From CAVQBL01 sp963710715 (GTDB taxonomy: Bacteria > Pseudomonadota > Gammaproteobacteria > DSM-16500), in contig CAVQBL010000016.1 of NCBI GenBank assembly GCA_963710715.1, positions 1-64,000 on the forward strand: DNA of 64,000 nucleotides, read 5' to 3'. Shown here one piece after another: positions 8,703 through 16,375 of the stretch. Each line of letters begins with the position of its first letter. Position 1 is the stretch's first letter. The notes below the pieces were generated by a model that worked only from the letters and a program-made list of their open reading frames with translations, did not search any database and had not been told where the DNA came from. A program made the position numbers and the translations under genes.

Positions 8703-8996
8703 ATGAGTAACATGAAAAACAAACACATGGACGACAATCATCAGCAAAATAGCCAACAAATGAAAATGAAAGGAACAAACCCAAACAATCCAAGTAATCC
8801 GAACATGCCAGGCCATGGTTCGCAACAGCAAAATCAAAGACCACAAGGTCAGCAAGGCGGACAAGGTGGCTATAACCCACAATCCCCTCAACAAAAACCA
8901 GGCAATCCAAAAGCGCAACAACAAGGTAACAACCGTCAAGGCGGCAACAAAGATCGAGATGACAATCAAGGTCATGGCGGCTGGGGAAATAAATAA
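8703..8996 (+). CDS. Small Gln/Asn/Gly-rich low-complexity protein
   Basis: A 97-aa protein without a recognised family. It is hydrophilic, starts with a Met/Lys/His-rich part (MSNMKNKHMDDNHQQ) and then has Q/G/N/P-rich sequence ending HGGWGNK. There is no signal peptide or membrane segment. The ATG at 8703 follows GGAGG with five bases between, a strong ribosome binding site, so the upstream in-frame start at 8670 is unlikely. TATAAT at 8658-8663 is a possible -10 box. A clear terminator follows at 9028, so this is a single-gene transcript. The composition suggests an intrinsically disordered, perhaps stress- or nucleic-acid-associated protein; this is a guess. Confidence 0.7.
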   Translation: MSNMKNKHMDDNHQQNSQQMKMKGTNPNNPSNPNMPGHGSQQQNQRPQGQQGGQGGYNPQSPQQKPGNPKAQQQGNNRQGGNKDRDDNQGHGGWGNK

Positions 8997-9027
8997 GTAA
9001 ATTTCTTTTAGTTTAAGTTCTCATTAA

Positions 9028-9063
9028 CCCCGGTTTATACACCTTATAGACCGGGGTTTTTTT
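9028..9063 (+). terminator. Rho-independent terminator of the Q/N/G-rich gene
   Basis: CCCCGGT ... ACCGGGG stem (9028-9056) followed directly by a run of seven T. It lies about 30 bases after the stop codon. Confidence 0.9.
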
Positions 9064-9087
9064 ATGCTAGAGAGCGCTTTCATTTTT

Positions 9088-9123
9088 CCCTTTCCTGCAA
9101 GCGCTTATGGCCGGAGGAAAGGG
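9088..9123. repeat. 9-bp inverted repeat in intergenic DNA
   Basis: CCCTTTCCT and AGGAAAGGG are perfectly complementary with 18 bases between them. There is no T-run on either strand, so this is not a standard terminator. No gene is seen from 9064 to 9180. Confidence 0.35.
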
Positions 9124-9180
9124 TTGATCGTTATCGCGCTTTCCAGCAGTAACGAGACGGGAAAGGAGGAAAAAGGTGCG

Positions 9181-9513
9181 TTATTTCTTCTTATCCTCCT
9201 CCTTAGCCCCCTCCTGCGCTGGCGTCATACCCGACATACCCGGTAACGTCGGTCGAGTTGAAAACGGTGATCGAGCAGGTGGAGAATCAGATTGTTCTTT
9301 TGGCTTTTCAGACATGCCTTTGGGATCAACTTCCTTAACTACCTCATCAAACAACATGTCTTTGATAATATATATTACACCTGGAAATAAGTGACTATTG
9401 GGTAATAACTCACTCGCAATATATTCTTCAGCGGCTTTTAATTGATTAAATGCTTTAACAAATGTTTCCGTACGTTTCGCTAAATATTGTTTAAAAACAT
9501 GATAACGTTCCAT
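9181..9513 (-). CDS. Small hypothetical protein downstream of the YejM-like gene
   Basis: A 110-aa protein I do not recognise. The first ~70 residues look like two amphipathic helices (MERYHVFKQYLAKRTETFVKAFNQL, AAEEYIASELL), followed by a Pro/Ser-rich, acidic-basic tail ending EEDKKK. No signal peptide is visible. AGGGG lies a suitable distance before the ATG. It starts 14 bases after the stop of the membrane sulfatase gene on the same strand, so it is probably the last gene of the rpiA-ansA-yejM group or attached to it. Confidence 0.65.
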   Translation of the reverse strand: MERYHVFKQYLAKRTETFVKAFNQLKAAEEYIASELLPNSHLFPGVIYIIKDMLFDEVVKEVDPKGMSEKPKEQSDSPPARSPFSTRPTLPGMSGMTPAQEGAKEEDKKK

Positions 9514-9527
9514 AAAGGTATCCCCTC

Positions 9528-11423
9528 TTAATTTCTATAAAAACGGCGTAAATCCCGAAAAACCTTCTGCATCACAGCAACATCCAATTTAGCTTGCGGC
9601 ATAGGTCGACCATTTAATTGATCAATAGAAAAATTACCCATTGGAAATACAGTAGTAATTCGATCTTGCTGAATAACACCAAAATCAATATAGCTGCCAA
9701 CAATTAAATACGGACGTGGTCTTTTATCCAATAAATATGTACCTATACTATACTCTTCAGGAGAGGAACTGCAACCCAGCAATTCCTTCATTAATGTTGG
9801 AGCTAGGTCAAAATGGCTAGTTTGATGAGCGAAAACCTCTGGTGATTTCCCTGGCCAGTGTATAATTAAAGGTGTTTGCACTTGATAATGCGTAAAATTA
9901 CCGGCATGCCCCCAATAATTGAGGTGGTTATCATCAAACTCTTCACCATGATCCCCAGTGATAATCACTAAAGTCTTATCCAGCAAATGTCGGCTTTCCA
10001 ATATCGTTAAAACTCGCTTAATTTGTTGGTCAACCAGCAATAATGCATTTTTGTAACGATTTAAATAAGGCTCGGGATCTTCACCCGATGTCAACGCAAA
10101 ACGCGCACAGAATTTTACTGTGGGTTGAAACGGTTTTAAGTCTTCATCAGATGAGCAATAGCTATGGGCAGCATCATAAAATAAAAAACTAAAAAAAGGT
10201 TTTTTTTGCTGTGTTACTATCTCAATAAATTTTTCAAATTGTTGCGTAATCGCAAGATCTTTTGCATACGGTGTTTTGCCAGGTGTTTCAAGTTGCAAAT
10301 TGTTAATCCCATGAAAAACGGTATGCTGAAATGCAGGCATGCGCAATGATGCACTGGAAAATATCCCCATAGCAAAATTGCGTTTCTGAAATTCTTCAAG
10401 TAAAACCGGTCGTCGCCGTTCGGTTTCCATTGCCGTCCAATAAGCGGCAGGAATACCATAAAACAAAGTAAAAATACCCGGGCCCGTTGCATTACCGCCG
10501 CTAAAATGCTGTGAAAAAAACCATGACTCTTTTGCAAACTGAAAAAGATTAGGCGTCACATTTGCATTTAGCATATCGAAGCGCCATGTATCAATAGCAA
10601 TAATCACAACATTCAGTGGCTGTGGCGATTCACTATCAAATTGCAAGATTTTTTTAGGATAGTTTAACGGAACATATTCTTGTTTGGGTTGCACAAAATA
10701 GCTCTCTCCGATACGCTCAATCCCAATCAAACTATGTTTTGCGGGAAGTAAAGCAGCAATAAAATTTTGATACAATGGCAAGATTCGTGCTACATCCAAA
10801 AGTTGACGATTCATGATTTCGTAATTAGCACTGAAAAATATCATTGAGTAAGAAATATAAATACAGCAACTTAAAAAAATAACAATCCATTTTCCACAAC
10901 CCAAAAGAATATTTTTTTTAACTATGTAACACCACAACCCAAAAGCCAAGAATGATTCAATTATTAATATACCGAAAGCAATTATAAACCCACTCAATTC
11001 TTCAGCCCAAGATAAAGAGAACATCTCTTCATGCAACCCTTTGATTATTAACTCTAAGGCAACGCCATTAAGATGAAATCGATATAATCCATAAGCAACA
11101 ACATCCACAACAAGTAACATTGCTATGACAGCTGCAACCAGCACAGAGATCACAAAAATAATTTGTCGTTTCGGAAAAATGAAAATTAAACACCCTATGG
11201 CTATACACGGAATAAATGCCAACAGTGCAAGCTGGCCAAAATAGGAAAACATTAAAAAAGAAAATAAAACCACTTTACCTTTGATGCGAAAAAATTCTAA
11301 TGGCATTGAAGCAACGGAGGGAAGGTATTTTAATCCTATCATCCAAAACAATAATGCATTACTCAGGAAAAACCAGAAGCTCCAGCGAATCAATTGCGCT
11401 CGAGTGGTTTGGGAGAAAATCAT
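9528..11423 (-). CDS. Inner-membrane sulfatase-like protein, YejM/PbgA (LapC) type
   Basis: In enterobacteria this DUF3413-sulfatase protein senses periplasmic LPS and tunes LpxC turnover through LapB. The 631-aa protein has about five N-terminal membrane segments (residues ~15-200) and then a periplasmic sulfatase domain starting at NVVIIAIDTWRFDMLNANVTPN. TGDHGEEFDDN is the metal/phosphate-site motif of the alkaline phosphatase superfamily. YejM itself lacks sulfatase activity; whether this one is active cannot be decided. Its start overlaps the end of ansA by four bases, so the genes are coupled. E. coli YejM is 586 aa. Confidence 0.85.
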   Translation of the reverse strand: MIFSQTTRAQLIRWSFWFFLSNALLFWMIGLKYLPSVASMPLEFFRIKGKVVLFSFLMFSYFGQLALLAFIPCIAIGCLIFIFPKRQIIFVISVLVAAVIAMLLVVDVVAYGLYRFHLNGVALELIIKGLHEEMFSLSWAEELSGFIIAFGILIIESFLAFGLWCYIVKKNILLGCGKWIVIFLSCCIYISYSMIFFSANYEIMNRQLLDVARILPLYQNFIAALLPAKHSLIGIERIGESYFVQPKQEYVPLNYPKKILQFDSESPQPLNVVIIAIDTWRFDMLNANVTPNLFQFAKESWFFSQHFSGGNATGPGIFTLFYGIPAAYWTAMETERRRPVLLEEFQKRNFAMGIFSSASLRMPAFQHTVFHGINNLQLETPGKTPYAKDLAITQQFEKFIEIVTQQKKPFFSFLFYDAAHSYCSSDEDLKPFQPTVKFCARFALTSGEDPEPYLNRYKNALLLVDQQIKRVLTILESRHLLDKTLVIITGDHGEEFDDNHLNYWGHAGNFTHYQVQTPLIIHWPGKSPEVFAHQTSHFDLAPTLMKELLGCSSSPEEYSIGTYLLDKRPRPYLIVGSYIDFGVIQQDRITTVFPMGNFSIDQLNGRPMPQAKLDVAVMQKVFRDLRRFYRN

Positions 11424-12427
11424 GTTGTCAATTCACCGCGTAAATCTACAATGATTTGCGATTTAATTTCTGATAATGATAAATTTTTACTGAATAAATA
11501 AAATAATTTTGCTATCGTTGCTTCAGTCGTCATGTCGCCACCGGAAACAACGCCTACTGTCAATAAAGATGTGCCAGCCGCATATTCATCCATTTTTAAT
11601 TTTCCAGCAGGACATTGACTGCAATTAACAATGATCATCCCTCGCTCGGTTGCTTGATGAATGATACTCAAAAATTTCGGGTCCTCTGGCGCATTACCCA
11701 GGCCATAGGTTTCCAACACTAATGCTTGTAGCGATGTATGCAACAATTGCTGCAGCATATCCAATGAAATGCCCGGAAAAATACGTAACGCCCCGATTTC
11801 AAATGGCTTAATTAATTGCAATCGTAAATGATCTTGATCTGCTTTGCGCATCAATTGATGCCGAATCATAACGTCGGCTCCTACTCTACCAAGCGCAGGA
11901 AAATTAGGAGAATCAAACGCAGCGAAACTGTTTGCATCCATTTTTTTGCAGCGATTCCCGCGAAACAATTTGTGATTGAAATAGACGCACACTTCAGAAA
12001 TTTTGCTATCGCTCGCAATAAACATTGCATTAATTAAATTTTCCCGCGCATCGTTACGCGTTTCAAACAACGGTAATTGTGAGCCAGTAAATATCACTGG
12101 CTTACTTAAATTTTCCAGCATAAAAGATAATGCCGATGCTGTATAAGCCATTGTATCTGTCCCATGCAAAACAACAAACCCATCATAGTTGTCATAATTT
12201 TTTAAAATGGTTTCGCCGATTTGTGCCCAATGGCGTGGCGTCATATTGGCGGAATCAATGAGCGTATCATACTCATGCACAGTGTAATGTGGCATATCCG
12301 AATTTTTAAATTCAGGAATTTTTTCCATGGATGTTTGCAAATAGCCCGACGCTGGCGAATATCCTTGCGGTGTTCTCCGCATGCTGATCGTGCCGCCCGT
12401 GCATAAAATTAAAATTGATTTGCGCAT
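11420..12427 (-). CDS. ansA: L-asparaginase, type I (cytoplasmic)
   Basis: Hydrolyses L-asparagine to aspartate and ammonia. The 335-aa length matches E. coli AnsA (338 aa). Both active-site signatures are visible: LCTGGTISM (nucleophile Thr) near residue 10 and VLHGTDTMAYTASAL (Thr-Asp) near residue 88. There is no signal peptide, in agreement with the cytosolic type. It lies 17 bases after rpiA and overlaps the YejM-like gene by ATGA, so it is part of a minus-strand transcript. Confidence 0.93.
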   Translation of the reverse strand: MRKSILILCTGGTISMRRTPQGYSPASGYLQTSMEKIPEFKNSDMPHYTVHEYDTLIDSANMTPRHWAQIGETILKNYDNYDGFVVLHGTDTMAYTASALSFMLENLSKPVIFTGSQLPLFETRNDARENLINAMFIASDSKISEVCVYFNHKLFRGNRCKKMDANSFAAFDSPNFPALGRVGADVMIRHQLMRKADQDHLRLQLIKPFEIGALRIFPGISLDMLQQLLHTSLQALVLETYGLGNAPEDPKFLSIIHQATERGMIIVNCSQCPAGKLKMDEYAAGTSLLTVGVVSGGDMTTEATIAKLFYLFSKNLSLSEIKSQIIVDLRGELTT

Positions 12428-12444
12428 GGAATTTTTCCTTCGGC

Positions 12445-13101
12445 TTAACGGGTAAATACAGCCTCTTCTGTTGCCAACAATAATACATCCGCAGGCCGAG
12501 CAGCAAAAATACCATTAGTCACAACACCCACAATATTATTTAGCCTTTGCTCAAAAGTGATGGGTTCTAAAATTTTTAAATTATAGACATCCAATATGAC
12601 ATTGCCATTATCTGTTACATACCCTTGTCGGTAAACGGGCTCACCACCTAGCTTAACAAGCTGTCGCGCAACATAACTACGCGCCATAGGAACCACTTCA
12701 ACTGCCACAGGAAATTTACCCAATAAATCGACTTGTTTAGTCTGATCTGCGATGCAAATAAACTTTTTTGCAGCGGCAGCAATAATTTTTTCTCGTGTTA
12801 AAGCACCACCACCGCCTTTGATCATTTGTTTGGCTGCATTAATTTCATCTGTACCATCAATATAAAGGGGTAATTCACCTACGGAATTTAAATCAATCAA
12901 AGGAATAGACAAGGCTTTTAATTTTTCTGCGCTTGCATTTGAACTTGCAACTGCGGCTTCAATTTTATTTTTTATCGATTTCAGTGCATCGATAAAATAA
13001 TTAACGGTGGAACCCGTTCCAACTCCCAATACTGTCCCATATTCAATATATTCAAGCGCTGCCTGTGCTGCGGATTTTTTTAATTGTTCTTGATCCATCA
13101 T
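12445..13101 (-). CDS. rpiA: Ribose-5-phosphate isomerase A
   Basis: Interconverts ribose 5-phosphate and ribulose 5-phosphate. The 218-aa protein shows GVGTGSTVNYFI, SSNASAEKL, DGTDEIN and KGGGGALTREKI, the phosphate-binding and catalytic motifs of RpiA (E. coli 219 aa). The first two codons are both ATG; either may be used. Its start overlaps the stop of the DUF971 gene by four bases, so it continues the hslV-hslU-DUF971 transcript. Confidence 0.95.
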   Translation of the reverse strand: MMDQEQLKKSAAQAALEYIEYGTVLGVGTGSTVNYFIDALKSIKNKIEAAVASSNASAEKLKALSIPLIDLNSVGELPLYIDGTDEINAAKQMIKGGGGALTREKIIAAAAKKFICIADQTKQVDLLGKFPVAVEVVPMARSYVARQLVKLGGEPVYRQGYVTDNGNVILDVYNLKILEPITFEQRLNNIVGVVTNGIFAARPADVLLLATEEAVFTR

Positions 13102-13451
13102 TTGTTATAGCTCTCCAGATATTCTCGCCAATTTTTTTCTTGATTCACTCCCAACTCATAAAGTGTATTCCAGCTGTATATTCCTGAACTGTGACCATCA
13201 CTAAAAATAGGTTTAATGGCATAATTTCCCACCGGTTCTATTGCCAAGATATTCACATCTTGTTTCTCTATTGGATGTTTTGCATTACCAACACCATGAC
13301 CGCGGACTTCTGCAGAAGGTGAAAAAACCCGTAAATACTCACACGGAAAAACAAAACGCTCGCCCGTATCAAATATGACCTCAAGCGTCCTAGAGCGTTT
13401 ATGTAAAATGATTTGACTTGCGACAGGACCCTGATTTTTAGGGTGCGTCAT
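13098..13451 (-). CDS. DUF971 (gamma-butyrobetaine hydroxylase-like N-terminal) domain protein
   Basis: A 117-aa protein consisting of one DUF971 domain: IILHKRSRTLEVIFDTGE near the start, PCEYLRVFSPSAEVRGHG, and EPVGNYAIKPIFSDGHSSGIYSWNTLYELG, the typical ending. This small protein is commonly encoded beside hslU in gammaproteobacteria; some members are linked to Fe-S proteins, but the function is not settled. It overlaps hslU and rpiA by four bases on each side, so translation is likely coupled. Confidence 0.88.
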   Translation of the reverse strand: MTHPKNQGPVASQIILHKRSRTLEVIFDTGERFVFPCEYLRVFSPSAEVRGHGVGNAKHPIEKQDVNILAIEPVGNYAIKPIFSDGHSSGIYSWNTLYELGVNQEKNWREYLESYNK

Positions 13452-14785
13452 AAAATATAATGGCTCAAATCTTCGTCTTTAACCAAATGTTGCAAATGAT
13501 CATTGACATATTTCGCATCAATTGCAATATCTTTTCCTGCATAATCTGCCGCTGCAAATGAAACTTCTTCCAATAATCGTTCCATCACCGTATGCAAACG
13601 GCGTGCGCCAATATTTTCTGTACGCTCATTGACTTGGAATGCCACTTCAGCAATACGTCGCACGCCATCCGGCATGAATTTTACCTTGACTCCCTCTGTT
13701 GCCAACAATGCGACATATTGCTCAGTCAAAGAAGAGGTAGGTTCTGTCAAGATACGAACGAAATCATCTGTGGTTAATGCTTTAAGTTCTACGCGAATCG
13801 GTAAACGACCTTGTAACTCTGGAATCAAATCAGATGGCTTAGCAAAATGAAATGCTCCGGATGCAATAAATAAAATATGATCCGTGCGTATCATTCCAAA
13901 TTTGGTGGTAACGGTTGAACCTTCAATCAATGGCAGTAAATCGCGTTGCACGCCTTCGCGCGACACATCAGCACCTGCATGTTCAGAACGTTTTGCAATT
14001 TTATCCACTTCATCCAAAAACACGATACCATTTTGTTCAACACTTTGTATGGCACGTGATTTTAAATCTTCATCATCAATTAATTTCGCTGCTTCTTCTT
14101 CACGTAAAATTTTACGCGCGTCTTTCACTTTTAACTTACGGGTTTTTTTTCGTTCAGAGGATAAGTTTTGAAACATACTCTGCAATTGATTAGTCATTTC
14201 TTCCATGCCGGGAGGTGCCATAATTTCCACACCGATAGGTGAAGCAGACACTTCAATTTCAATTTCTTTATCGTCTAAAGAACCTTCATGTAATTTTCTG
14301 CGAAACAGTTGGCGTGTGGATGAATCATCTTGTGGCACAGTTTGCGGTTCTCCAACAAAACTGGCTCGTGGTGGTGGCAACAGTGAATTCAAAATACGCT
14401 CTTCTGTCGCTTCTTCTGCAATGGTGCGCACTTTTGCCATTTCTTTTTCACGCATCATTTTGACGGCCATATCAACTAAATCACGAATAATGGATTCGAC
14501 ATCTCGGCCTACATAACCCACTTCGGTAAATTTGGTTGCTTCAATTTTAATAAAGGGTGCATCCGCTAATTTAGCGAGACGACGTGCGATTTCAGTTTTG
14601 CCTACGCCTGTTGGCCCAATCATTAAAATATTTTTTGGCATAATTTCATCACGTAGCGGCGAAGATAATTGCATACGTCGCCAACGATTACGCAATGCAA
14701 TAGCAACAGCTCGTTTTGCGGCAGCTTGGCCAACGATGTGGTGGTCTAATTCAACTACAATTTCTTTAGGTGTCATTTGAGACAT
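13448..14785 (-). CDS. hslU: ATP-dependent protease ATPase subunit HslU (ClpY)
   Basis: Unfoldase of the two-component HslUV protease in the cytosol, heat-shock induced in most bacteria. The 445 aa contain Walker A MIGPTGVGKTEIA (residues ~55-65), Walker B GIVFLDEVDKIA, the pore motif GYVGRDV, the I-domain inserted between the Walker motifs (about residues 110-245), and the C-terminal tail DLSHYIL that docks into HslV. E. coli HslU is 443 aa. It starts five bases after hslV. Confidence 0.97.
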   Translation of the reverse strand: MSQMTPKEIVVELDHHIVGQAAAKRAVAIALRNRWRRMQLSSPLRDEIMPKNILMIGPTGVGKTEIARRLAKLADAPFIKIEATKFTEVGYVGRDVESIIRDLVDMAVKMMREKEMAKVRTIAEEATEERILNSLLPPPRASFVGEPQTVPQDDSSTRQLFRRKLHEGSLDDKEIEIEVSASPIGVEIMAPPGMEEMTNQLQSMFQNLSSERKKTRKLKVKDARKILREEEAAKLIDDEDLKSRAIQSVEQNGIVFLDEVDKIAKRSEHAGADVSREGVQRDLLPLIEGSTVTTKFGMIRTDHILFIASGAFHFAKPSDLIPELQGRLPIRVELKALTTDDFVRILTEPTSSLTEQYVALLATEGVKVKFMPDGVRRIAEVAFQVNERTENIGARRLHTVMERLLEEVSFAAADYAGKDIAIDAKYVNDHLQHLVKDEDLSHYIL

Positions 14786-14790
14786 ATCTG

Positions 14791-15333
14791 TTACTCACTA
14801 GTCAGCGTTTCAATCGTAAAATTATTGTTTGTATAAATACAAGTAGCGGCAGCAATCGTCAGGGATTTTTCCACAATCTCTTGCGCACTCAGCTTAGTAT
14901 TTTCTAGCAATGCTTGTGCTGCTGATTTTGCATAAGGACCACCTGAGCCAATTGCGATTAAACTGTGTTCTGGCTCAATCACATCGCCATTGCCCGTGAT
15001 AATAAGTGATGACTTAGCATCAGCCACTGCTAATAATGCTTCTAAGCGGCGTAAAATACGGTCTGTGCGCCAATCCTTACCTAATTCCACTGCCGCACGT
15101 ACTAAATTTCCTTGATGTGTTTCAAGCTTTGCTTCAAAACGTTCAAATAAGGTAAAAGCATCTGCCGTACCACCTGCAAATCCTGCAATCACTTTGTTGT
15201 TGTACAAACGCCTCACTTTACGTGCATTTGATTTCATGACGGTATGGCCCATGGTCACTTGACCATCACCGCCAATGACAACGGTACCATTACGGCGTAC
15301 GGATAAAATAGTTGTGCCGTGAAATTGTTTCAA
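14791..15333 (-). CDS. hslV: ATP-dependent protease peptidase subunit HslV (ClpQ)
   Basis: Threonine protease of the HslUV complex. The 180-aa protein reads MKQFHGTTILSVRRNG, so the catalytic Thr would be exposed only after removal of a six-residue propeptide rather than just Met as in E. coli (MTTIVSVRR). Other family landmarks are VIGGDGQVTMGHTVMKSNARKVRRL, AGFAGGTADAFTLFERFE and GSGGPYAKSAA. First gene of the hslV-hslU-DUF971-rpiA group. A mobile element lies about 100 bases upstream. Confidence 0.96.
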   Translation of the reverse strand: MKQFHGTTILSVRRNGTVVIGGDGQVTMGHTVMKSNARKVRRLYNNKVIAGFAGGTADAFTLFERFEAKLETHQGNLVRAAVELGKDWRTDRILRRLEALLAVADAKSSLIITGNGDVIEPEHSLIAIGSGGPYAKSAAQALLENTKLSAQEIVEKSLTIAAATCIYTNNNFTIETLTSE

Positions 15334-15410
15334 GGTGTTGTCCTCTTGTTTAAGCCCTATAATCTGATATGGGGGTTATTTTATACAATTACAAGCGCCG
15401 CTCCCGCGAA

Positions 15411-15692
15411 AGGGTGGGCACGCTGCGCTCATATCATTCCCCACATCTCCTGATGCCACACGTACGAGCGCTGAAGTTAGCTCGAAGCCCGTCATTGCGA
15501 GCCCGCGCGCGCTTTTTTGCGCGGGCGTGGCAATCCAGGGAGCACAAAAACGTTCCCCTGGATTGCTTCGCATGAAAAGCACATGCTCGCAATGACGGGC
15601 TTCGATCTAACTTCAGCGCCCACCGCACGTGTGGCATAGTCAGGAGAAATTTTGAGATGTGGGTAATGATATGGCTGCGCTTTGCCCACTCT
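15411..15692. repeat. Small palindromic repeat interrupted by the MITE
   Basis: With the MITE and one GCTGCGCT copy removed, the flanks join as AGGGTGGGCACGCTGCGCT followed by TTGCCCACTCT. This is a compact palindromic repeat (GGGTGGGCA ... TTGCCCACTC around CGCTGCGC). So an intergenic palindrome served as the insertion target. Confidence 0.6.
15430..15673. mobile_element. MITE-like element, copy 1, with 8-bp target duplication
   Basis: 244-bp element with 20-bp terminal inverted repeats CATATCATTCCCCACATCTC (left) and the near-perfect complement at the right end (one mismatch, GGGTAATGATATG). It is flanked by GCTGCGCT at 15422-15429 and 15674-15681, an exact 8-bp target duplication. Subterminal arms (CGCTGAAGTTAG / CTAACTTCAGCG) and a CGTCATTGCGAG core are nested inside, making the whole a long imperfect palindrome. 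It encodes no protein; open frames inside are repeat artefacts. Copy 2 is at 58013-58262 in the opposite orientation. Confidence 0.85.
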
Positions 15693-16308
15693 ACACTTTT
15701 TCAATCACAGCTCGATTAACCCCCCTTTTCAACAACAACTGCTGCTTACGCTTAGCTAGCTGCAAGCTAGAATAAGGTCCTTGCTGTACTCGGTAAATAT
15801 ATTGATCACCCACTTTAACTTTAACAACATCCACTTCAACACCGGATAATAGTAAAGAAACCCGCATTTGCACGGCGTTACTTTCATTATTAAAGGTTGC
15901 TAATGTCACTCTATAAGATGATTCTTCTACGGCGGCTTTATTTGATACAGTAGGCTTTATTGACGCTGTTTCTACTTTAGCGGTTTTCTTTGGTTTTTGG
16001 TGCTTGGGTTGCACTGCCTTGCTTGATTTATTTTCCGTTGCTCCCTGTCCTTGTCCTTTAGATAATTCTGCATAAAAATCAAAATGTACCGGCGAAGTGT
16101 CATTGGAAGGAGTGGTTTTTTTTGCTGTTTTTATTTCTTTTTTCTGATCCGCCTTACCCATCATTTTTGAGAAGGCTGCATGCATTCCAGGATCACGCAT
16201 GGAAAAAAATATAACGCCGCCCACTAACATCACAACGAGTGCAAAAAACCAGAATCCTGTTGATCCTGATTTTCTATTCCGTTTTTGCTTAGTATTTTTT
16301 TTAGCCAT
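15691..16308 (-). CDS. SPOR-domain membrane protein, FtsN-like
   Basis: A 205-aa bitopic protein. A basic N-terminus (KKNTKQKRNRKSG) is followed by one membrane helix (FWFFALVVMLVGGVIFF, residues ~20-37), a Lys/Pro/Thr-rich periplasmic linker, and a C-terminal SPOR domain (YRVTLATFNNESNAVQMRVSLLLSG ... YIYRVQQGPYSSLQLAKRKQQLLL) that binds denuded septal peptidoglycan. The position between argS and hslV is that of ftsN or its homologue in gammaproteobacteria, which supports a cell-division role. It is shorter than E. coli FtsN (319 aa). Confidence 0.82.
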   Translation of the reverse strand: MAKKNTKQKRNRKSGSTGFWFFALVVMLVGGVIFFSMRDPGMHAAFSKMMGKADQKKEIKTAKKTTPSNDTSPVHFDFYAELSKGQGQGATENKSSKAVQPKHQKPKKTAKVETASIKPTVSNKAAVEESSYRVTLATFNNESNAVQMRVSLLLSGVEVDVVKVKVGDQYIYRVQQGPYSSLQLAKRKQQLLLKRGVNRAVIEKV

Positions 16309-16375
16309 ACTATAGGACCTGTTAACATTTCGCTATGCCGCGCCAGAAAGTATTGCAGAAAATATAGATTTTGAT

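Noticed and set aside
15369..15704. Several 67-70 aa open frames on both strands
   Set aside because: All lie within the MITE and its palindromic core. The same is true of the frame at 58049-58258.
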